A stretch of DNA of 64,000 nt from Paenibacillus piri (GCF_004354045.1 NZ_SMRT01000002.1:434001-498000), one strand, 5' to 3'. Shown: positions 25,981-35,087, counted from the stretch's first letter. The notes: a model not told the origin generated them from the sequence alone. Made by a program: numbers and translations.

Positions 25981-26991
25981 ATGAGTGATCCGATGTTTGG
26001 CACGGAAAACCGTAAAATAACGCAAAAAGATCATCAAATCAGCGTTGTATTTCGAACCCAGGATGCAGCTGCCAAGCCGTTGCCGGAAGAAGCGAAAATG
26101 AAATTCACCCATAACCAGGCGTTTTCGGATATTTTCAAGGAATTGGACAGCATGATCGGTTTGGAAGAAATTAAAGAGCTCGTCTTTCAAATTTATGCGA
26201 TGCTGCAGGTGAAGCAATTTCGCGAGGAGGCCGGATTGCAGGGAGGTTCGCATGTTTTTCACATGATTTTCAAAGGAAATCCGGGTACCGGCAAAACGAC
26301 CGTGGCGCGGATTATCGCCAAGCTTCTCAAATCGATGGGCATCCTGAGCAAAGGGCATTTAATCGAAGTGGAGCGGGCGGATTTGGTAGGCGAATATATC
26401 GGGCATACGGCGTTAAAAACGCGGGAAATGATGAAGAAGGCGATGGGCGGCATTTTATTCGTCGACGAGGCGTACAGCCTTGCGAGAGGCGGGGAGAAAG
26501 ATTTCGGGAAAGAATGCATCGACTGCCTCGTCAAAGGAATGGAGGATTACAAGCACGACTTTATTTTAATTCTTGCGGGATATACGGATGAAATCGAGAA
26601 CTTTCTGATGACGAACCCGGGTCTTCCGTCGCGTTTCCCGATCCAGGTTCATTTTCCGGACTATTCGATCGAGCAGCTGCTGCAAATTTCCGAAAAAATG
26701 CTGAATGAACGCGAATATTCGTTTTTGCCTGAAACGTTAAGGAAGCTTAAGGAGCATCTTCATTACGAAAAAGCGAACAGCTATCATTTCAGCAATGCCC
26801 GATATGTCCGCAACGTGATTGAGAAGGCGATCCGGCACCAGGCAGTCAGACTGCTGAATCGCCATGTTTCGAAGCCGAGCAGGACGGAGCTGATGAGCAT
26901 TTATCCGGAAGATATTCAATTCGACAAGAGCAAGGACAATTCGTTTGCGCGGTCCGATTTTATGAATATGAGGATGATGGACTCGTCGTGA
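25981..26991 (+). CDS. spoVK: Stage V sporulation protein K (CbbX-type AAA ATPase)
   Basis: AAA+ ATPase required for spore maturation in B. subtilis. It has the CbbX/SpoVK core: FKELDSMIGLEEIKELV, Walker A GNPGTGKTTVARI, VGEYIGHTALKTREM, Walker B GGILFVDEAYSLARGG and a sensor region NPGLPSRFPIQVHFPDYS. The ATG at 25981 is preferred over the one at 25891, since GGAGGTGA lies just upstream. The gene is first in the conserved order spoVK-hflX-ynbB-glnR-glnA. Confidence 0.93.
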   Translation: MSDPMFGTENRKITQKDHQISVVFRTQDAAAKPLPEEAKMKFTHNQAFSDIFKELDSMIGLEEIKELVFQIYAMLQVKQFREEAGLQGGSHVFHMIFKGNPGTGKTTVARIIAKLLKSMGILSKGHLIEVERADLVGEYIGHTALKTREMMKKAMGGILFVDEAYSLARGGEKDFGKECIDCLVKGMEDYKHDFILILAGYTDEIENFLMTNPGLPSRFPIQVHFPDYSIEQLLQISEKMLNEREYSFLPETLRKLKEHLHYEKANSYHFSNARYVRNVIEKAIRHQAVRLLNRHVSKPSRTELMSIYPEDIQFDKSKDNSFARSDFMNMRMMDSS

Positions 26992-27127
26992 TTACCTGCT
27001 GTCGGCACTTTCAATTGCATGGAAAGAATGTGTATGAAAAATGCAATAAGTTGTAATTGCTAATAGGGACGTTTACAATAACTGTGAATGTCTCTTTTTG
27101 TTGTTTCTGAAAGGATAGGTGAAGCAT

Positions 27128-28453
27128 ATGAAACCAACGACGCATGCCATTGAACATGAACAGCCCCGGGCTGTATTGATGAGTCTGGTTACGCCCCAGC
27201 AAAAAAAGCAGGAGGCTTACGATGCGGAGTATTCGTTGTCCGAGCTGGTGAGTCTGGCCGAAACCGCCGGTGTCGAGGTGCTGGCGACGATGACCCAGAA
27301 CAAGGAATCCATCGATTCCAAATGGTTCGTCGGCAAAGGCAAGGCCGAGGAGCTGAGGCTGCTCATCGACGAGCATCAGGCGAATACCGCCATTTTCGAT
27401 CAGGAATTGTCCGGTGCGCAGGTGCGCAATCTCGAGCAGTTTCTCGATGTAAAAATTATTGACAGGACGCAGCTTATATTGGATATTTTTGCCCAACGCG
27501 CCAAAACGCGGGAAGGGATTATCCAGGTCGAGCTGGCGCAGCTCAGCTACCTGCTGCCGCGGCTGTCGGGCCAAGGAAGCAATCTGTCCAGACTGGGAGG
27601 CGGTATCGGTACGCGCGGCCCTGGGGAATCGAAGCTGGAAACCGACCGCAGACATATCCGCGACCGGATCAGCGAATTGAAGCGCCAGCTGCAGGAGGTC
27701 GTGAAGCACCGGACGCTGCACCGTGAGCGCAGGAAGAAAACGGGTGTGTTCCAGGTCGCGCTGGTCGGCTATACGAATGCCGGCAAGTCTACGCTGCTGC
27801 GGCAGCTGACTCATGCGGACGTCTACGTTGAAAATCAGCTGTTTGCTACGCTCGATCCGACTTCGAGAAATTTGGAGCTTCCGGGCGGCAAAGAAATTGT
27901 GCTGACCGATACGGTCGGGTTTATTCAAAATTTGCCTCACGATCTGGTCGCCGCGTTCCGTGCTACGCTGGAGGAGGCATGCGAAGCGGATCTCATATTG
28001 CATGTTGTCGACAGCTCGTCCGAGATGATGTCGACCCAAATGATCGTCGTCGAGCAGGTGCTTCAGGAGCTGGGGGCTCATCAGACGGAGCAAATTACGC
28101 TGTTTAACAAAATCGATCAGTGCTCCCCGGAGCAGACGGAAATGCTGACGACGGACGGCGAATTTTTGCGCATTTCGGCTTATCGTCAGGACGATTTGGA
28201 GAAAGTGTGCGGCGCCATTGAGAGCAAGCTGATGGGCGATTGCAAAACGTTCCGGATTCCGGCGGATAAAGGCGACGTCATCTCGCTCGTTTACCGGGTC
28301 GGGGAAGTGCTGGACAACGAAGTGGAAGGCAGCGACATGCTGTTTCAAGTAAGGTTAAATAACAAGGAATACGGCAAGCTGGGCTATTTGCTCGCAGCCT
28401 ATGCGACGGATGCTCAGGCACATCAAGAGGGAGAGAGCACCGGGCATGTTTAA
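27128..28453 (+). CDS. hflX: Ribosome-associated GTPase HflX
   Basis: GTPase that splits stalled ribosomes (YnbA in B. subtilis). The N-terminal HflX domain has the motif WFVGKGKAEEL, followed by the glycine-rich QGSNLSRLGGGIGTRGPGES. The G domain has GYTNAGKST, the G3 DTVGFIQNLP and NKID. The ATG at 27128 is favoured over the GTG at 27119 because GGTGA sits at a usable distance. The coding end overlaps the next gene by 8 nt. Confidence 0.95.
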   Translation: MKPTTHAIEHEQPRAVLMSLVTPQQKKQEAYDAEYSLSELVSLAETAGVEVLATMTQNKESIDSKWFVGKGKAEELRLLIDEHQANTAIFDQELSGAQVRNLEQFLDVKIIDRTQLILDIFAQRAKTREGIIQVELAQLSYLLPRLSGQGSNLSRLGGGIGTRGPGESKLETDRRHIRDRISELKRQLQEVVKHRTLHRERRKKTGVFQVALVGYTNAGKSTLLRQLTHADVYVENQLFATLDPTSRNLELPGGKEIVLTDTVGFIQNLPHDLVAAFRATLEEACEADLILHVVDSSSEMMSTQMIVVEQVLQELGAHQTEQITLFNKIDQCSPEQTEMLTTDGEFLRISAYRQDDLEKVCGAIESKLMGDCKTFRIPADKGDVISLVYRVGEVLDNEVEGSDMLFQVRLNNKEYGKLGYLLAAYATDAQAHQEGESTGHV

Positions 28454-29693
28454 TGAGCGCATTACGGCATGGATGGACAATGCCGAACGGACGATCGAGG
28501 GAAGAACGAAAGAGCTGGACCGGATTGTCGACCGGAATCAATGGAAAGTCATTCGCGCTTTTCAAAAGCATAAAGTTAGCGATTATCATTTTTCCGGATC
28601 GACCGGCTACGGCTACAATGACCGCGGCCGCGAAGTGCTGGACCTGGTATACGCCGACGTATTCGGAGCAGAGGCCGCCTTGGTGCGGCCGCATTTTGTG
28701 TCGGGGACCCATACGATCGGCACCGCCTTGTTCGGGGTGCTGAGACCGGGTGACGAGCTGCTGATGATTACCGGCAGGCCTTACGATACGCTGCATAAAG
28801 TGATCGGAAAGCCCGGAGATGGCAGCGGCTCGCTTCAGGATTGGGGCATCTCGTATAACGAGGTGCCGCTGCTGCCGGACGGACGGCCCGATTACGATGC
28901 GATCCGCAGCCGTTTGTCGGCGCGGACCAAGGTTGTCGGCATCCAGCGCTCGCGCGGCTACGCATGGCGGCCGTCCTTTACCGTCGCGCAGATCGGCGAA
29001 ATGGTCCGCTTCGTGAAAGAACTATATCCTGACGTCATCGTCTTCGTCGATAATTGCTATGGAGAATTTACCGAGCTGCAGGAGCCGACCGAAGCTGGCG
29101 CGGATCTGATTGCCGGCTCGCTGATCAAAAATCCGGGCGGCGGGCTCGCCGCAACCGGAGGATACATCGCCGGTAAAAGCAAATATGTGGAGCTCGCCTC
29201 TTACCGGCTGACCGCCCCGGGGATCGGCGGAGAGGTCGGGGCGATGCTTGGAACTGTCCGGTCGATTTATCAAGGGTTGTTTTTGGCCCCGATGCTGGTC
29301 GGACAAGCGGTGAAAGGATCGATATTCGCGGCGGCCGTCTTCGAGCAGCTCGGCTTCGTGACGCATCCGCACTGGAGCGATCCGCGGACCGATTTAATTC
29401 AGGCGATTCAATTTACGAGCGACAAGCATTTGATCGCGTTCGTCCAGGGGATTCAGCAAGCATCCGCCGTTGACGCCCATGTCATCCCCGAGCCTTGGGA
29501 CATGCCAGGCTACGAGCATCCGGTCATTATGGCCGCCGGCACCTTCATTCAAGGCGGGAGCCTGGAGCTGTCCGCCGACGCGCCGATCCGCGAGCCCTAC
29601 ATCGCCTATATGCAGGGCGGGTTAACTTATTCGCATTGCAAGCTGGGCGTGCTGACGGCACTAAGCAACATGATGGACCGCGGCCTTTTGTAA
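28446..29693 (+). CDS. Methionine gamma-lyase-like / aluminium-resistance family protein (YnbB)
   Basis: PLP-dependent fold-type I enzyme of the family once called aluminium resistance protein, related to methionine gamma-lyase and cystathionine enzymes. The PLP-binding lysine lies in GSLIKNPGGGLAATGGYIAG, preceded by the Asp in VFVDNCYGEF. The N-terminal SGSTGYGYNDRGREVLDLVYADVFG is typical of YnbB. The ATG at 28446 gives a protein of normal length that overlaps hflX. The true substrate is not established for this family. Confidence 0.9.
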   Translation: MFNERITAWMDNAERTIEGRTKELDRIVDRNQWKVIRAFQKHKVSDYHFSGSTGYGYNDRGREVLDLVYADVFGAEAALVRPHFVSGTHTIGTALFGVLRPGDELLMITGRPYDTLHKVIGKPGDGSGSLQDWGISYNEVPLLPDGRPDYDAIRSRLSARTKVVGIQRSRGYAWRPSFTVAQIGEMVRFVKELYPDVIVFVDNCYGEFTELQEPTEAGADLIAGSLIKNPGGGLAATGGYIAGKSKYVELASYRLTAPGIGGEVGAMLGTVRSIYQGLFLAPMLVGQAVKGSIFAAAVFEQLGFVTHPHWSDPRTDLIQAIQFTSDKHLIAFVQGIQQASAVDAHVIPEPWDMPGYEHPVIMAAGTFIQGGSLELSADAPIREPYIAYMQGGLTYSHCKLGVLTALSNMMDRGLL

Positions 29694-29734
29694 AATATGC
29701 TCACATGAAACATCTTGCATGAACCTAACATAAC

Positions 29735-29763
29735 TTGACACGTTTATGTAGGAAGGTTACAAT
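29735..29763 (+). promoter_or_regulatory. Sigma-A promoter of glnRA
   Basis: TTGACA (29735-29740) and TACAAT (29758-29763) are 17 bp apart, 33 bp before glnR. I could not find a clean GlnR/TnrA operator (TGTnA-N7-TnACA) around it; imperfect relatives of its half-sites occur. Confidence 0.7.
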
Positions 29764-29796
29764 GAAGGTAGCTTTTCAGATTAGAGGTGATGAGTT

Positions 29797-30207
29797 GTGA
29801 CGGACGATATACGTCGTAATATGGCGCTTTTCCCGATTGGCATTGTAATGAAGCTTACAGATTTAACGGCAAGGCAAATCAGGTATTATGAACAGCATGA
29901 GCTTATCATACCGGCAAGAACTGGCGGGAATCAACGTTTGTACTCGTTCAATGACGTTGAGCGGCTGCTTGAAATCAAGGACCTCATTGAAAAAGGAGTC
30001 AACATTGCCGGCATTAAGCAGGTGCTCCTTCCGGTGTCCAAAGATTCCGAGGACGCGACCATTCTCAACGAGCAAACGGAAGTCAAACGCAGGGAGCTTT
30101 CCGACTCCCAGCTTCACCGCATGCTGAAGCAACAGCTGTTGGGCGGCGGCAAGCGGGGTCAAGTTTCATTGATTCAAGGCGAGCTTTCGAGGTTTTTCAA
30201 AAAGTAA
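29797..30207 (+). CDS. glnR: Nitrogen-responsive MerR-family repressor GlnR
   Basis: Represses glnRA and other genes under nitrogen excess when bound to feedback-inhibited glutamine synthetase. The winged-helix MerR domain is at about 15-85 (LTDLTARQIRYYEQHELIIPARTGGNQRLYS). The short C-terminal tail SLIQGELSRFFKK matches the region through which glutamine synthetase controls GlnR. The GTG at 29797 follows GAGGTGATG. A hairpin without a T run (GCCCTT/AAGGGC, 30216-30232) lies between glnR and glnA. Confidence 0.95.
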   Translation: MTDDIRRNMALFPIGIVMKLTDLTARQIRYYEQHELIIPARTGGNQRLYSFNDVERLLEIKDLIEKGVNIAGIKQVLLPVSKDSEDATILNEQTEVKRRELSDSQLHRMLKQQLLGGGKRGQVSLIQGELSRFFKK

Positions 30208-30306
30208 CAGGCGTCGCCCTTGCCCTAAGGGCATGTCCGCTCTAGAGCCGATTTACCAACACGCGCTGTTAAGATGCTGCAAATTTTATAAGGAGGAGAT
30301 TTCACA

Positions 30307-31644
30307 GTGACGGACAAGAATTACAAAAAAGAGGATATTTTGCGCATTGCGAAGGAAGAAAATGTGCGGTTTATCCGCCTTCAGTTTACCGATCTGCTCG
30401 GAACGATCAAGAATGTGGAAATTCCTGTAAGTCAATTGGAGAAGGCGCTTGACAACAAAATGATGTTTGACGGTTCCTCGATCGAAGGCTATGTACGCAT
30501 CGAAGAATCCGATATGTATTTATATCCGGATTTGAGCACCTGGGTCGTGTTTCCGTGGGTCGTGGAAGACCGCATTGCCCGGTTGATTTGCGATATTTAT
30601 TTGCCGGACGGAAGACCGTTTCCAGGGGATCCTCGCGGGATCTTGAAAACGGTTTTAAAGGAAGCCGACGAAATGGGCTTTACCGCGATGAATGTCGGGC
30701 CGGAGCCGGAGTTTTTCCTGTTCAAAACCGACGATAAAGGCAATGCATCCATGGAGCTTAACGATCAGGGCGGTTATTTTGACCTGGCGCCTATGGATTT
30801 GGGGGAAAACTGCCGTCGCGAGATCGTGTTGACACTGGAGGAAATGGGCTTTGAAATCGAAGCCTCCCACCATGAGGTTGCCCCGGGCCAGCATGAAATC
30901 GACTTCAAATATGAAAATGCAATCAAAGCCGCCGACCAGATTCAGACGTTTAAGCTCGTCGTTAAAACGGTTGCCAGACAGCACGGTCTGCATGCCACGT
31001 TTATGCCGAAGCCGCTGTTCGGTGTGAACGGATCCGGCATGCACTGCCACCAGTCGCTGTTCAGAGGCAAGGCGAACGCGTTTTATGACGAGAACGACAA
31101 GCTGGGCTTAAGCGCGGAAGCAAGACAATATATGGCGGGCATTTTGCGCCACGCCCGGGCTTTTGCGGCCATTACGAACCCGACGGTCAACTCCTACAAG
31201 CGTCTTGTGCCCGGCTATGAAGCGCCTTGCTATGTTGCATGGTCTGCCAGCAACCGCAGTCCGATGATCCGGATTCCGGCATCCCGCGGTTTGAGCACGC
31301 GCGTCGAGGTACGCAACCCCGATCCTGCAGCCAATCCGTACCTGGCGTTGGCGGTCATGCTGAAAGCCGGATTGGACGGCATCAAGCATAAAATGCAGCT
31401 GCCTCCGCCGGTTGACCGCAACATTTACGTTATGACCGAGGACGAGCGCGAGGATCAAGGGATTCCAAGCCTTCCCGTCAATTTGAAATCGGCGATCGAC
31501 GAGCTGCTTCGCGACGATGTCATTTGCGACGCGCTGGGCGATCATGCGCTGGCTCATTTCGTCGAGCTGAAAGAAATCGAATGGGATATTTACCGCACGC
31601 AAGTTCACGATTGGGAGCGGGAGCAATATTTGACGCTTTATTAA
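30307..31644 (+). CDS. glnA: Type I glutamine synthetase
   Basis: Makes glutamine from glutamate, ammonia and ATP. It has 445 residues of the GSI-alpha type found in Bacillus: [21 protein letters not shown] with the regulatory arginine, [27 protein letters not shown], the latch [17 protein letters not shown] and the R-S region [10 protein letters not shown]. No adenylylation-loop tyrosine pattern is seen, so feedback inhibition through GlnR is expected. AGGAGGAG precedes the GTG start. Confidence 0.98.
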   Translation: MTDKNYKKEDILRIAKEENVRFIRLQFTDLLGTIKNVEIPVSQLEKALDNKMMFDGSSIEGYVRIEESDMYLYPDLSTWVVFPWVVEDRIARLICDIYLPDGRPFPGDPRGILKTVLKEADEMGFTAMNVGPEPEFFLFKTDDKGNASMELNDQGGYFDLAPMDLGENCRREIVLTLEEMGFEIEASHHEVAPGQHEIDFKYENAIKAADQIQTFKLVVKTVARQHGLHATFMPKPLFGVNGSGMHCHQSLFRGKANAFYDENDKLGLSAEARQYMAGILRHARAFAAITNPTVNSYKRLVPGYEAPCYVAWSASNRSPMIRIPASRGLSTRVEVRNPDPAANPYLALAVMLKAGLDGIKHKMQLPPPVDRNIYVMTEDEREDQGIPSLPVNLKSAIDELLRDDVICDALGDHALAHFVELKEIEWDIYRTQVHDWEREQYLTLY

Positions 31645-31673
31645 CATTCGATGATCGGATTGTAATAAATCCG

Positions 31674-31729
31674 AAAGCCCCTTGAATATGTAACGGAACG
31701 TTTGTTCCTGCATATTCGGGGGCTTTTTT
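31674..31729 (+). terminator. Terminator after glnA
   Basis: AAAGCCCC...GAATATG pairs with CATATTC...GGGGCTTT and is followed by TTTTT. It lies 30 bp after the stop codon and ends the glnRA operon. Confidence 0.9.
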
Positions 31730-31733
31730 AGTT

Positions 31734-31820
31734 GAAAGTATAAGATATTAGACTTAGCTTCGCACAACCTTGACAAACACGCTCGTCCCGAGGGACGGCG
31801 GAGCCGTTTATCCTTGATTG
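31734..31820 (+). repeat. Dispersed structured repeat, copy C (~87 bp)
   Basis: Third copy of the repeat, starting 5 bp after the glnA terminator. It keeps AAAGTATAAG, CGCACAACCTTGACAAAC, the GTCCCGAGGGAC hairpin, GGCGGAGCC and GTTTATCCTTGATTG. It sits between the glnA and lexA terminators. Confidence 0.8.
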
Positions 31821-31840
31821 TTGCAAAGCAAACTGAAAAA

Positions 31841-31876
31841 CCAAGAGTCGGCGACGGTACCGATTTCTTGGCTTTT
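31841..31876. terminator. Bidirectional terminator between glnA and lexA
   Basis: CCAAGA...TCGG pairs with CCGA...TCTTGG. A T run follows on the plus strand and an A run precedes it, so it can end both the plus transcript and the minus-strand lexA transcript. Confidence 0.75.
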
Positions 31877-31911
31877 ATTGTTTCAGGTATTTAAATATAG
31901 CGATCCGTCAA

Positions 31912-32535
31912 TTAATGGATATCGCGGAATACACCGACGACTCTGCCAAGAATGGTAACCTGCTTGAGCCGGATCGGGTCCATGGTCGTATTCTCGGGCT
32001 GCAGCCGGATATGGTCTTTCTCCTTGTAAAAGCGCTTGACGGTAGCTTCGTCATCCTCTGTCATGGCGACGACGATGTCCCCGTTGTTGGCCGTTGGCTG
32101 CTGCCTCACGATTACATAGTCGCCGTTGCGGATGCCGGCGTCGATCATGCTCTCGCCGATAACGCTAAGCATAAATACATTATCGTCGCCGACGTAGTGG
32201 CTCGGCAGCGGGAAGTAATCCTCGATGTTCTCCGTGGCTGTTATAGGTACGCCGGCCGTTACCCGTCCGATTAACGGAACGCGGGTGACCGTGAGCGCGA
32301 ACTGGCTTCCTTCTGCAGAGGAACCGTCGGTAATTTCAATCGCTCTCGGTTTCGTCGGGTCGCGGCGGATGAGCCCTTTCTTCTCCAGTCGTTCCAAATG
32401 TCCGTGAACTGTAGAGCTGGACGCCAAACCGACTGCCTCGCCAATCTCGCGAACGGATGGGGGATATCCTTTGTCTTTTACTTCGTTCTTGATAAAATCC
32501 AATATCGCCGTCTGACGATTGGAAAGCTTGCTCAT
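31912..32535 (-). CDS. lexA: SOS repressor LexA
   Basis: Represses the SOS regulon and cleaves itself when RecA is activated. The winged-helix DNA-binding domain covers about 1-70 ([24 protein letters not shown]). The cleavage site Ala-Gly is in GRVTAGVPI, the catalytic serine in [11 protein letters not shown] and the lysine in DEATVKRFY. The start at 32535 follows GGGAGTG at 6 nt and begins with the conserved SKLSNRQ. It is divergent from the yneA-like gene. Confidence 0.97.
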   Translation of the reverse strand: MSKLSNRQTAILDFIKNEVKDKGYPPSVREIGEAVGLASSSTVHGHLERLEKKGLIRRDPTKPRAIEITDGSSAEGSQFALTVTRVPLIGRVTAGVPITATENIEDYFPLPSHYVGDDNVFMLSVIGESMIDAGIRNGDYVIVRQQPTANNGDIVVAMTEDDEATVKRFYKEKDHIRLQPENTTMDPIRLKQVTILGRVVGVFRDIH

Positions 32536-32569
32536 CAGTATCACTCCCACATGGGTAATTATTGAAAAA

Positions 32570-32598
32570 AGTATAACACAGAACCGGAGTTCGTACAA
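32570..32598 (-). promoter_or_regulatory. lexA promoter
   Basis: On the minus strand TTGTAC (32593-32598) and TATACT (32570-32575) are exactly 17 bp apart. LexA box 1 fills most of the spacer, so lexA is autoregulated. Confidence 0.75.
32580..32593. promoter_or_regulatory. LexA box 1
   Basis: AGAACCGGAGTTCG matches 9 of the 10 fixed positions of CGAAC-N4-GTTCG. It lies inside the lexA promoter spacer. Confidence 0.8.
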
Positions 32599-32609
32599 AC
32601 ATAAGTTCG
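32596..32609. promoter_or_regulatory. LexA box 2
   Basis: CAAACATAAGTTCG matches 9 of 10 fixed positions. It overlaps the lexA -35 region, 16 bp from box 1. Confidence 0.75.
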
Positions 32610-32618
32610 AAAAAACGA

Positions 32619-32647
32619 TTGACACAAACAGATGTTCGTGTTAAATT
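32619..32647 (+). promoter_or_regulatory. Promoter of the yneA-like gene
   Basis: A perfect TTGACA at 32619-32624 and a weaker TAAATT at 32642-32647 are 17 bp apart. LexA box 3 fills the spacer. Confidence 0.7.
32625..32638. promoter_or_regulatory. LexA box 3
   Basis: CAAACAGATGTTCG matches 9 of 10 fixed positions and lies between the -35 and -10 of the yneA-like gene. Confidence 0.8.
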
Positions 32648-32654
32648 AAAAACA

Positions 32655-32668
32655 AGAACAAATGTTTG
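32655..32668. promoter_or_regulatory. LexA box 4
   Basis: AGAACAAATGTTTG matches 8 of 10 fixed positions. It lies just after the likely transcription start of the yneA-like gene. Confidence 0.65.
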
Positions 32669-32678
32669 GGAGTGGATA

Positions 32679-33041
32679 ATGATGGTTTTGAATGATCATT
32701 TTGCTTATCGTCCTGCCGGCTCGTCTGTTAACAATATGCATGCAAACAATGAGCGCCGTTCCAGACTGTCCAAGTTTTTTGGACTGGCTGCGGCGGCTTC
32801 GATAATACTGATCGTCTTCATCTGCGCCTCTATGATTGGCGGAGAGAAGGACGCGTTCGCCGCTTCCAGCCCTACCGCGAATCAATCCGTCGAGATCGTC
32901 ATGGGCGATACGCTTTGGTCCATTGCGGGTCAACATGTACATAAGGGACAGGATGTCCGTGAATATATTAATGAATTGAAGAAGCTGAACGGTTTGAAAT
33001 CGAACATATTGCAAGAAGGCCAGGTTTTGCTGCTTCCATAA
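32679..33041 (+). CDS. yneA: SOS-induced cell division inhibitor, YneA-like (LysM)
   Basis: Small membrane-anchored LysM protein that blocks division during SOS in Bacillus. One membrane helix (about residues 33-53: FGLAAAASIILIVFICASMIG) is followed by a LysM domain (VEIVMGDTLWSIAGQHVHKGQD ... LQEGQVLLLP). It is about 120 residues, like YneA (105) with a longer cytoplasmic N-terminus. GGGAGTGG precedes the ATG at 32679 (a second ATG follows directly). The divergent lexA and the LexA boxes in its promoter support the call. Confidence 0.85.
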   Translation: MMVLNDHFAYRPAGSSVNNMHANNERRSRLSKFFGLAAAASIILIVFICASMIGGEKDAFAASSPTANQSVEIVMGDTLWSIAGQHVHKGQDVREYINELKKLNGLKSNILQEGQVLLLP

Positions 33042-33168
33042 TTGCAAGTGCCGTTCAGCTCTTGACAATCGATACCCGTAATGTCAAAGTAGAGTTTGAT
33101 GCATTCGCCGGCATTCAGTCGGCGGACTAATCTTGACGGCATAGGCTCGACATACCGGGAGGACTGGC

Positions 33169-33366
33169 ATGAATAACGAAACGGAACACGAACTAGACAT
33201 CAGACGAATAAATGAATTGGCCCGCAAGGCAAAAAACGTCGGCTTGACGGACGAAGAATTGGATGAGCGGAATACACTTCGCAAGCGGTATATTGAAGCG
33301 TTCAAAAATTCACTGCGCAGCCAGTTGGATAACATTAGATTCGTCGATGAAGATGACAAGCAGTAG
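33169..33366 (+). CDS. DUF896 family protein (YnzC-like)
   Basis: A 65-residue basic helical protein with the DUF896 pattern (RINELARKAKNVGLTDEELDERNTLRKRYIEAFK). Its B. subtilis relative YnzC is part of the LexA-controlled yneA-yneB-ynzC operon. Here it follows the yneA-like gene directly and no yneB recombinase is present. GGGAGGACTGGC precedes the ATG. Molecular function unknown. Confidence 0.9.
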   Translation: MNNETEHELDIRRINELARKAKNVGLTDEELDERNTLRKRYIEAFKNSLRSQLDNIRFVDEDDKQ

Positions 33367-33411
33367 CAGGGGTGAGAAGTGCGGTATGCAATACAATGTT
33401 TTTTGGGAAAA

Positions 33412-33543
33412 TGCAATACATTGCGAACGTTGGATAATCTGATGGTATCTGGGAAAGTCAGATACATCGGGTGCTCCGACTTTTTGGCGTACCAGCTTAT
33501 AAGAACTCGCATTCGCAGCGATTACAACCTTTCGGCTGAATGA
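33412..33543 (+). pseudogene. Aldo/keto reductase fragment
   Basis: One open frame reads LRTLDNLMVSGKVRYIGCSD then FLAYQLIRTR and ends at TGA 33541-33543. The SGKVRYIGCSxF strand is the hallmark of aldo/keto reductases (usually followed by the cofactor and C-terminal parts), but nothing before or after belongs to that family. It is a remnant of about 43 codons. The neighbouring 33544-33630 has a short open stretch (DEDYSHRLKEVSDARRNIY) that I do not recognise. Confidence 0.65.
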
Positions 33544-33639
33544 AATTAGCATTTTAGACGAGGATTACTCTCATCGGTTGAAAGAGGTTTCCGACGCCAG
33601 ACGCAATATTTATAAAATCAACCTTTGAGGAGATATGCC

Positions 33640-34149
33640 ATGTCGCGCAAGTGGGAACGGATGGTTCAAAAAAATACGAAAACAACGAATAAGCTTAGGG
33701 CGAAGCAGGGCAAGCCTTCGCTGAGTCAGGCCGTATCGGACGGTACGATTACGATTAAAGGCCGCAATTGGCTGATGCCGGTTTTACTGATTTGTGTAGG
33801 TATTTTCTGTTATATAACGTTCGCCATTACGCCTCAGGACGAAACCTTGTATTGGCTGACCGGGGGCTGTTATATATTGCTCGGTGTCTTTACTTATTTC
33901 GTAAGACGCCCGTTTTTGCGCATCGGTAAAAACTTTTTGCTAACGCGCCGATTTACAGGAGACAAGAGAGCCGATGCCGCGCAAATTGAGGAAATCGTCC
34001 TGACGAAGGATGCTGTCGTCATAGCGTTGCAGGGAAAAGGCGGGAAATGGGTATTTACCCGGCTGTATCACCGAATTGATGTGTCCGCGATGGCCGATAA
34101 ATTGAAAGAATTCGCGCAGCTCAACGGGGTAGCTCTTAAATCCGAATAA
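33640..34149 (+). CDS. Two-helix membrane protein of unknown function
   Basis: Not recognised. The 169-residue protein has a very basic N-terminus (SRKWERMVQKNTKTTNKLRAKQ), two closely spaced membrane helices (about 45-65 and 75-95) and a C-terminal soluble domain of about 70 residues with beta-strand character (IEEIVLTKDAVVIALQGKGGKWVFTR). The layout recalls PH-like YcxB/DUF-type domains on a membrane anchor, but this is a guess. GAGGAGAT lies 7 nt before the ATG at 33640. Confidence 0.7.
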   Translation: MSRKWERMVQKNTKTTNKLRAKQGKPSLSQAVSDGTITIKGRNWLMPVLLICVGIFCYITFAITPQDETLYWLTGGCYILLGVFTYFVRRPFLRIGKNFLLTRRFTGDKRADAAQIEEIVLTKDAVVIALQGKGGKWVFTRLYHRIDVSAMADKLKEFAQLNGVALKSE

Positions 34150-34252
34150 TCGTCGGCATTTATTATTTCAAGAGATGATCCGAATGATCAATATCATCAA
34201 AACTCACACATAAAGATAACGAATATTTCATTGGGGAAGAGGAATATGGAAC

Positions 34253-35047
34253 ATGACGATTCAAGCGGTATTATTTGATTTGGACGATACGCTGCTGTGG
34301 GATGATCGCAGCGTGAAGGAGGCGTTCCGCGCCACATGCGAGGAAGCGACCAAGCACGAACCGGTACAGCCGGAAGCTTTGGAGGAAGCGGTTCGGAATG
34401 AGGCGCGCGCGCTTTACGAATCGTATGAGACGTATCCGTTTACGAAGATGATTGGCATTAACCCGTTTGAAGGGCTATGGGCTAATTTTACCGGAGGCGA
34501 CAACGAAAATTTCCGCAAGCTTCAGCAGCTGGCGCCAGGCTATCGCACAGCTTCCTGGACCCGCGGCTTGGAAGCGCTGGGCGTGGATAATCCCAAGCTC
34601 GGCTATCGTCTTGGCGAACTGTTCCCTGTGGAACGGCGCAGCCGTCCGATCGTATATGAAGAAACGTTTGAAGTATTGGCACAGCTGAAGAGTCGGTATA
34701 AGCTGCTGCTATTAACGAACGGCGCGCCGGATTTGCAGCAGGAGAAACTGGATGGCGTACCGGAATTGGCCGCGTATTTTGACCATATCGTTATTTCCGG
34801 CAGCTTCGGCGAAGGGAAGCCGGCGGTGTCTATTTTTCACCATGCGATGGAACGGCTGAACATTCGCGCGGAGGAAGGCGTCATGATCGGCGACAAGCTG
34901 ACGACTGACATCCTCGGCTCCAACCGCGTCGGGATGCGCAATATGTGGATTAACCGCCACGAGCTGAAGCGCACCGGGGAAATCGAGCCCGTACATGAAA
35001 TTACGAACTTGCGCGAAATCCAGGTTGTTATTGACTCGCTCTCTTAA
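34253..35047 (+). CDS. HAD family hydrolase (YjjG/YsaA-like)
   Basis: Haloacid dehalogenase-like phosphatase. Motif I is LFDLDDTLLWDD with both aspartates, motif II is LLTNGAPD, motif III is the lysine in GKPAVSIF, and motif IV is MIGDKLTTDILGS. The large cap after motif I (about residues 15-110) has a C1 helical character. A strong palindromic terminator follows. Substrate unknown; pyrimidine nucleotides or phosphoserine are possible in related enzymes. Confidence 0.88.
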   Translation: MTIQAVLFDLDDTLLWDDRSVKEAFRATCEEATKHEPVQPEALEEAVRNEARALYESYETYPFTKMIGINPFEGLWANFTGGDNENFRKLQQLAPGYRTASWTRGLEALGVDNPKLGYRLGELFPVERRSRPIVYEETFEVLAQLKSRYKLLLLTNGAPDLQQEKLDGVPELAAYFDHIVISGSFGEGKPAVSIFHHAMERLNIRAEEGVMIGDKLTTDILGSNRVGMRNMWINRHELKRTGEIEPVHEITNLREIQVVIDSLS

Positions 35048-35087
35048 TACATATTTTATTCGTACCGGGCACAGCTGTCGTATATGT

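Noticed and set aside
27011..28348. 445-codon minus-strand frame opposite hflX
   Set aside because: No recognisable domain, and the plus strand encodes complete HflX motifs.
29700..29796. GlnR operator at the glnRA promoter
   Set aside because: No site fits TGTnA-N7-TnACA well; the near match TGTAGGAAGGTTACA has the wrong spacing.
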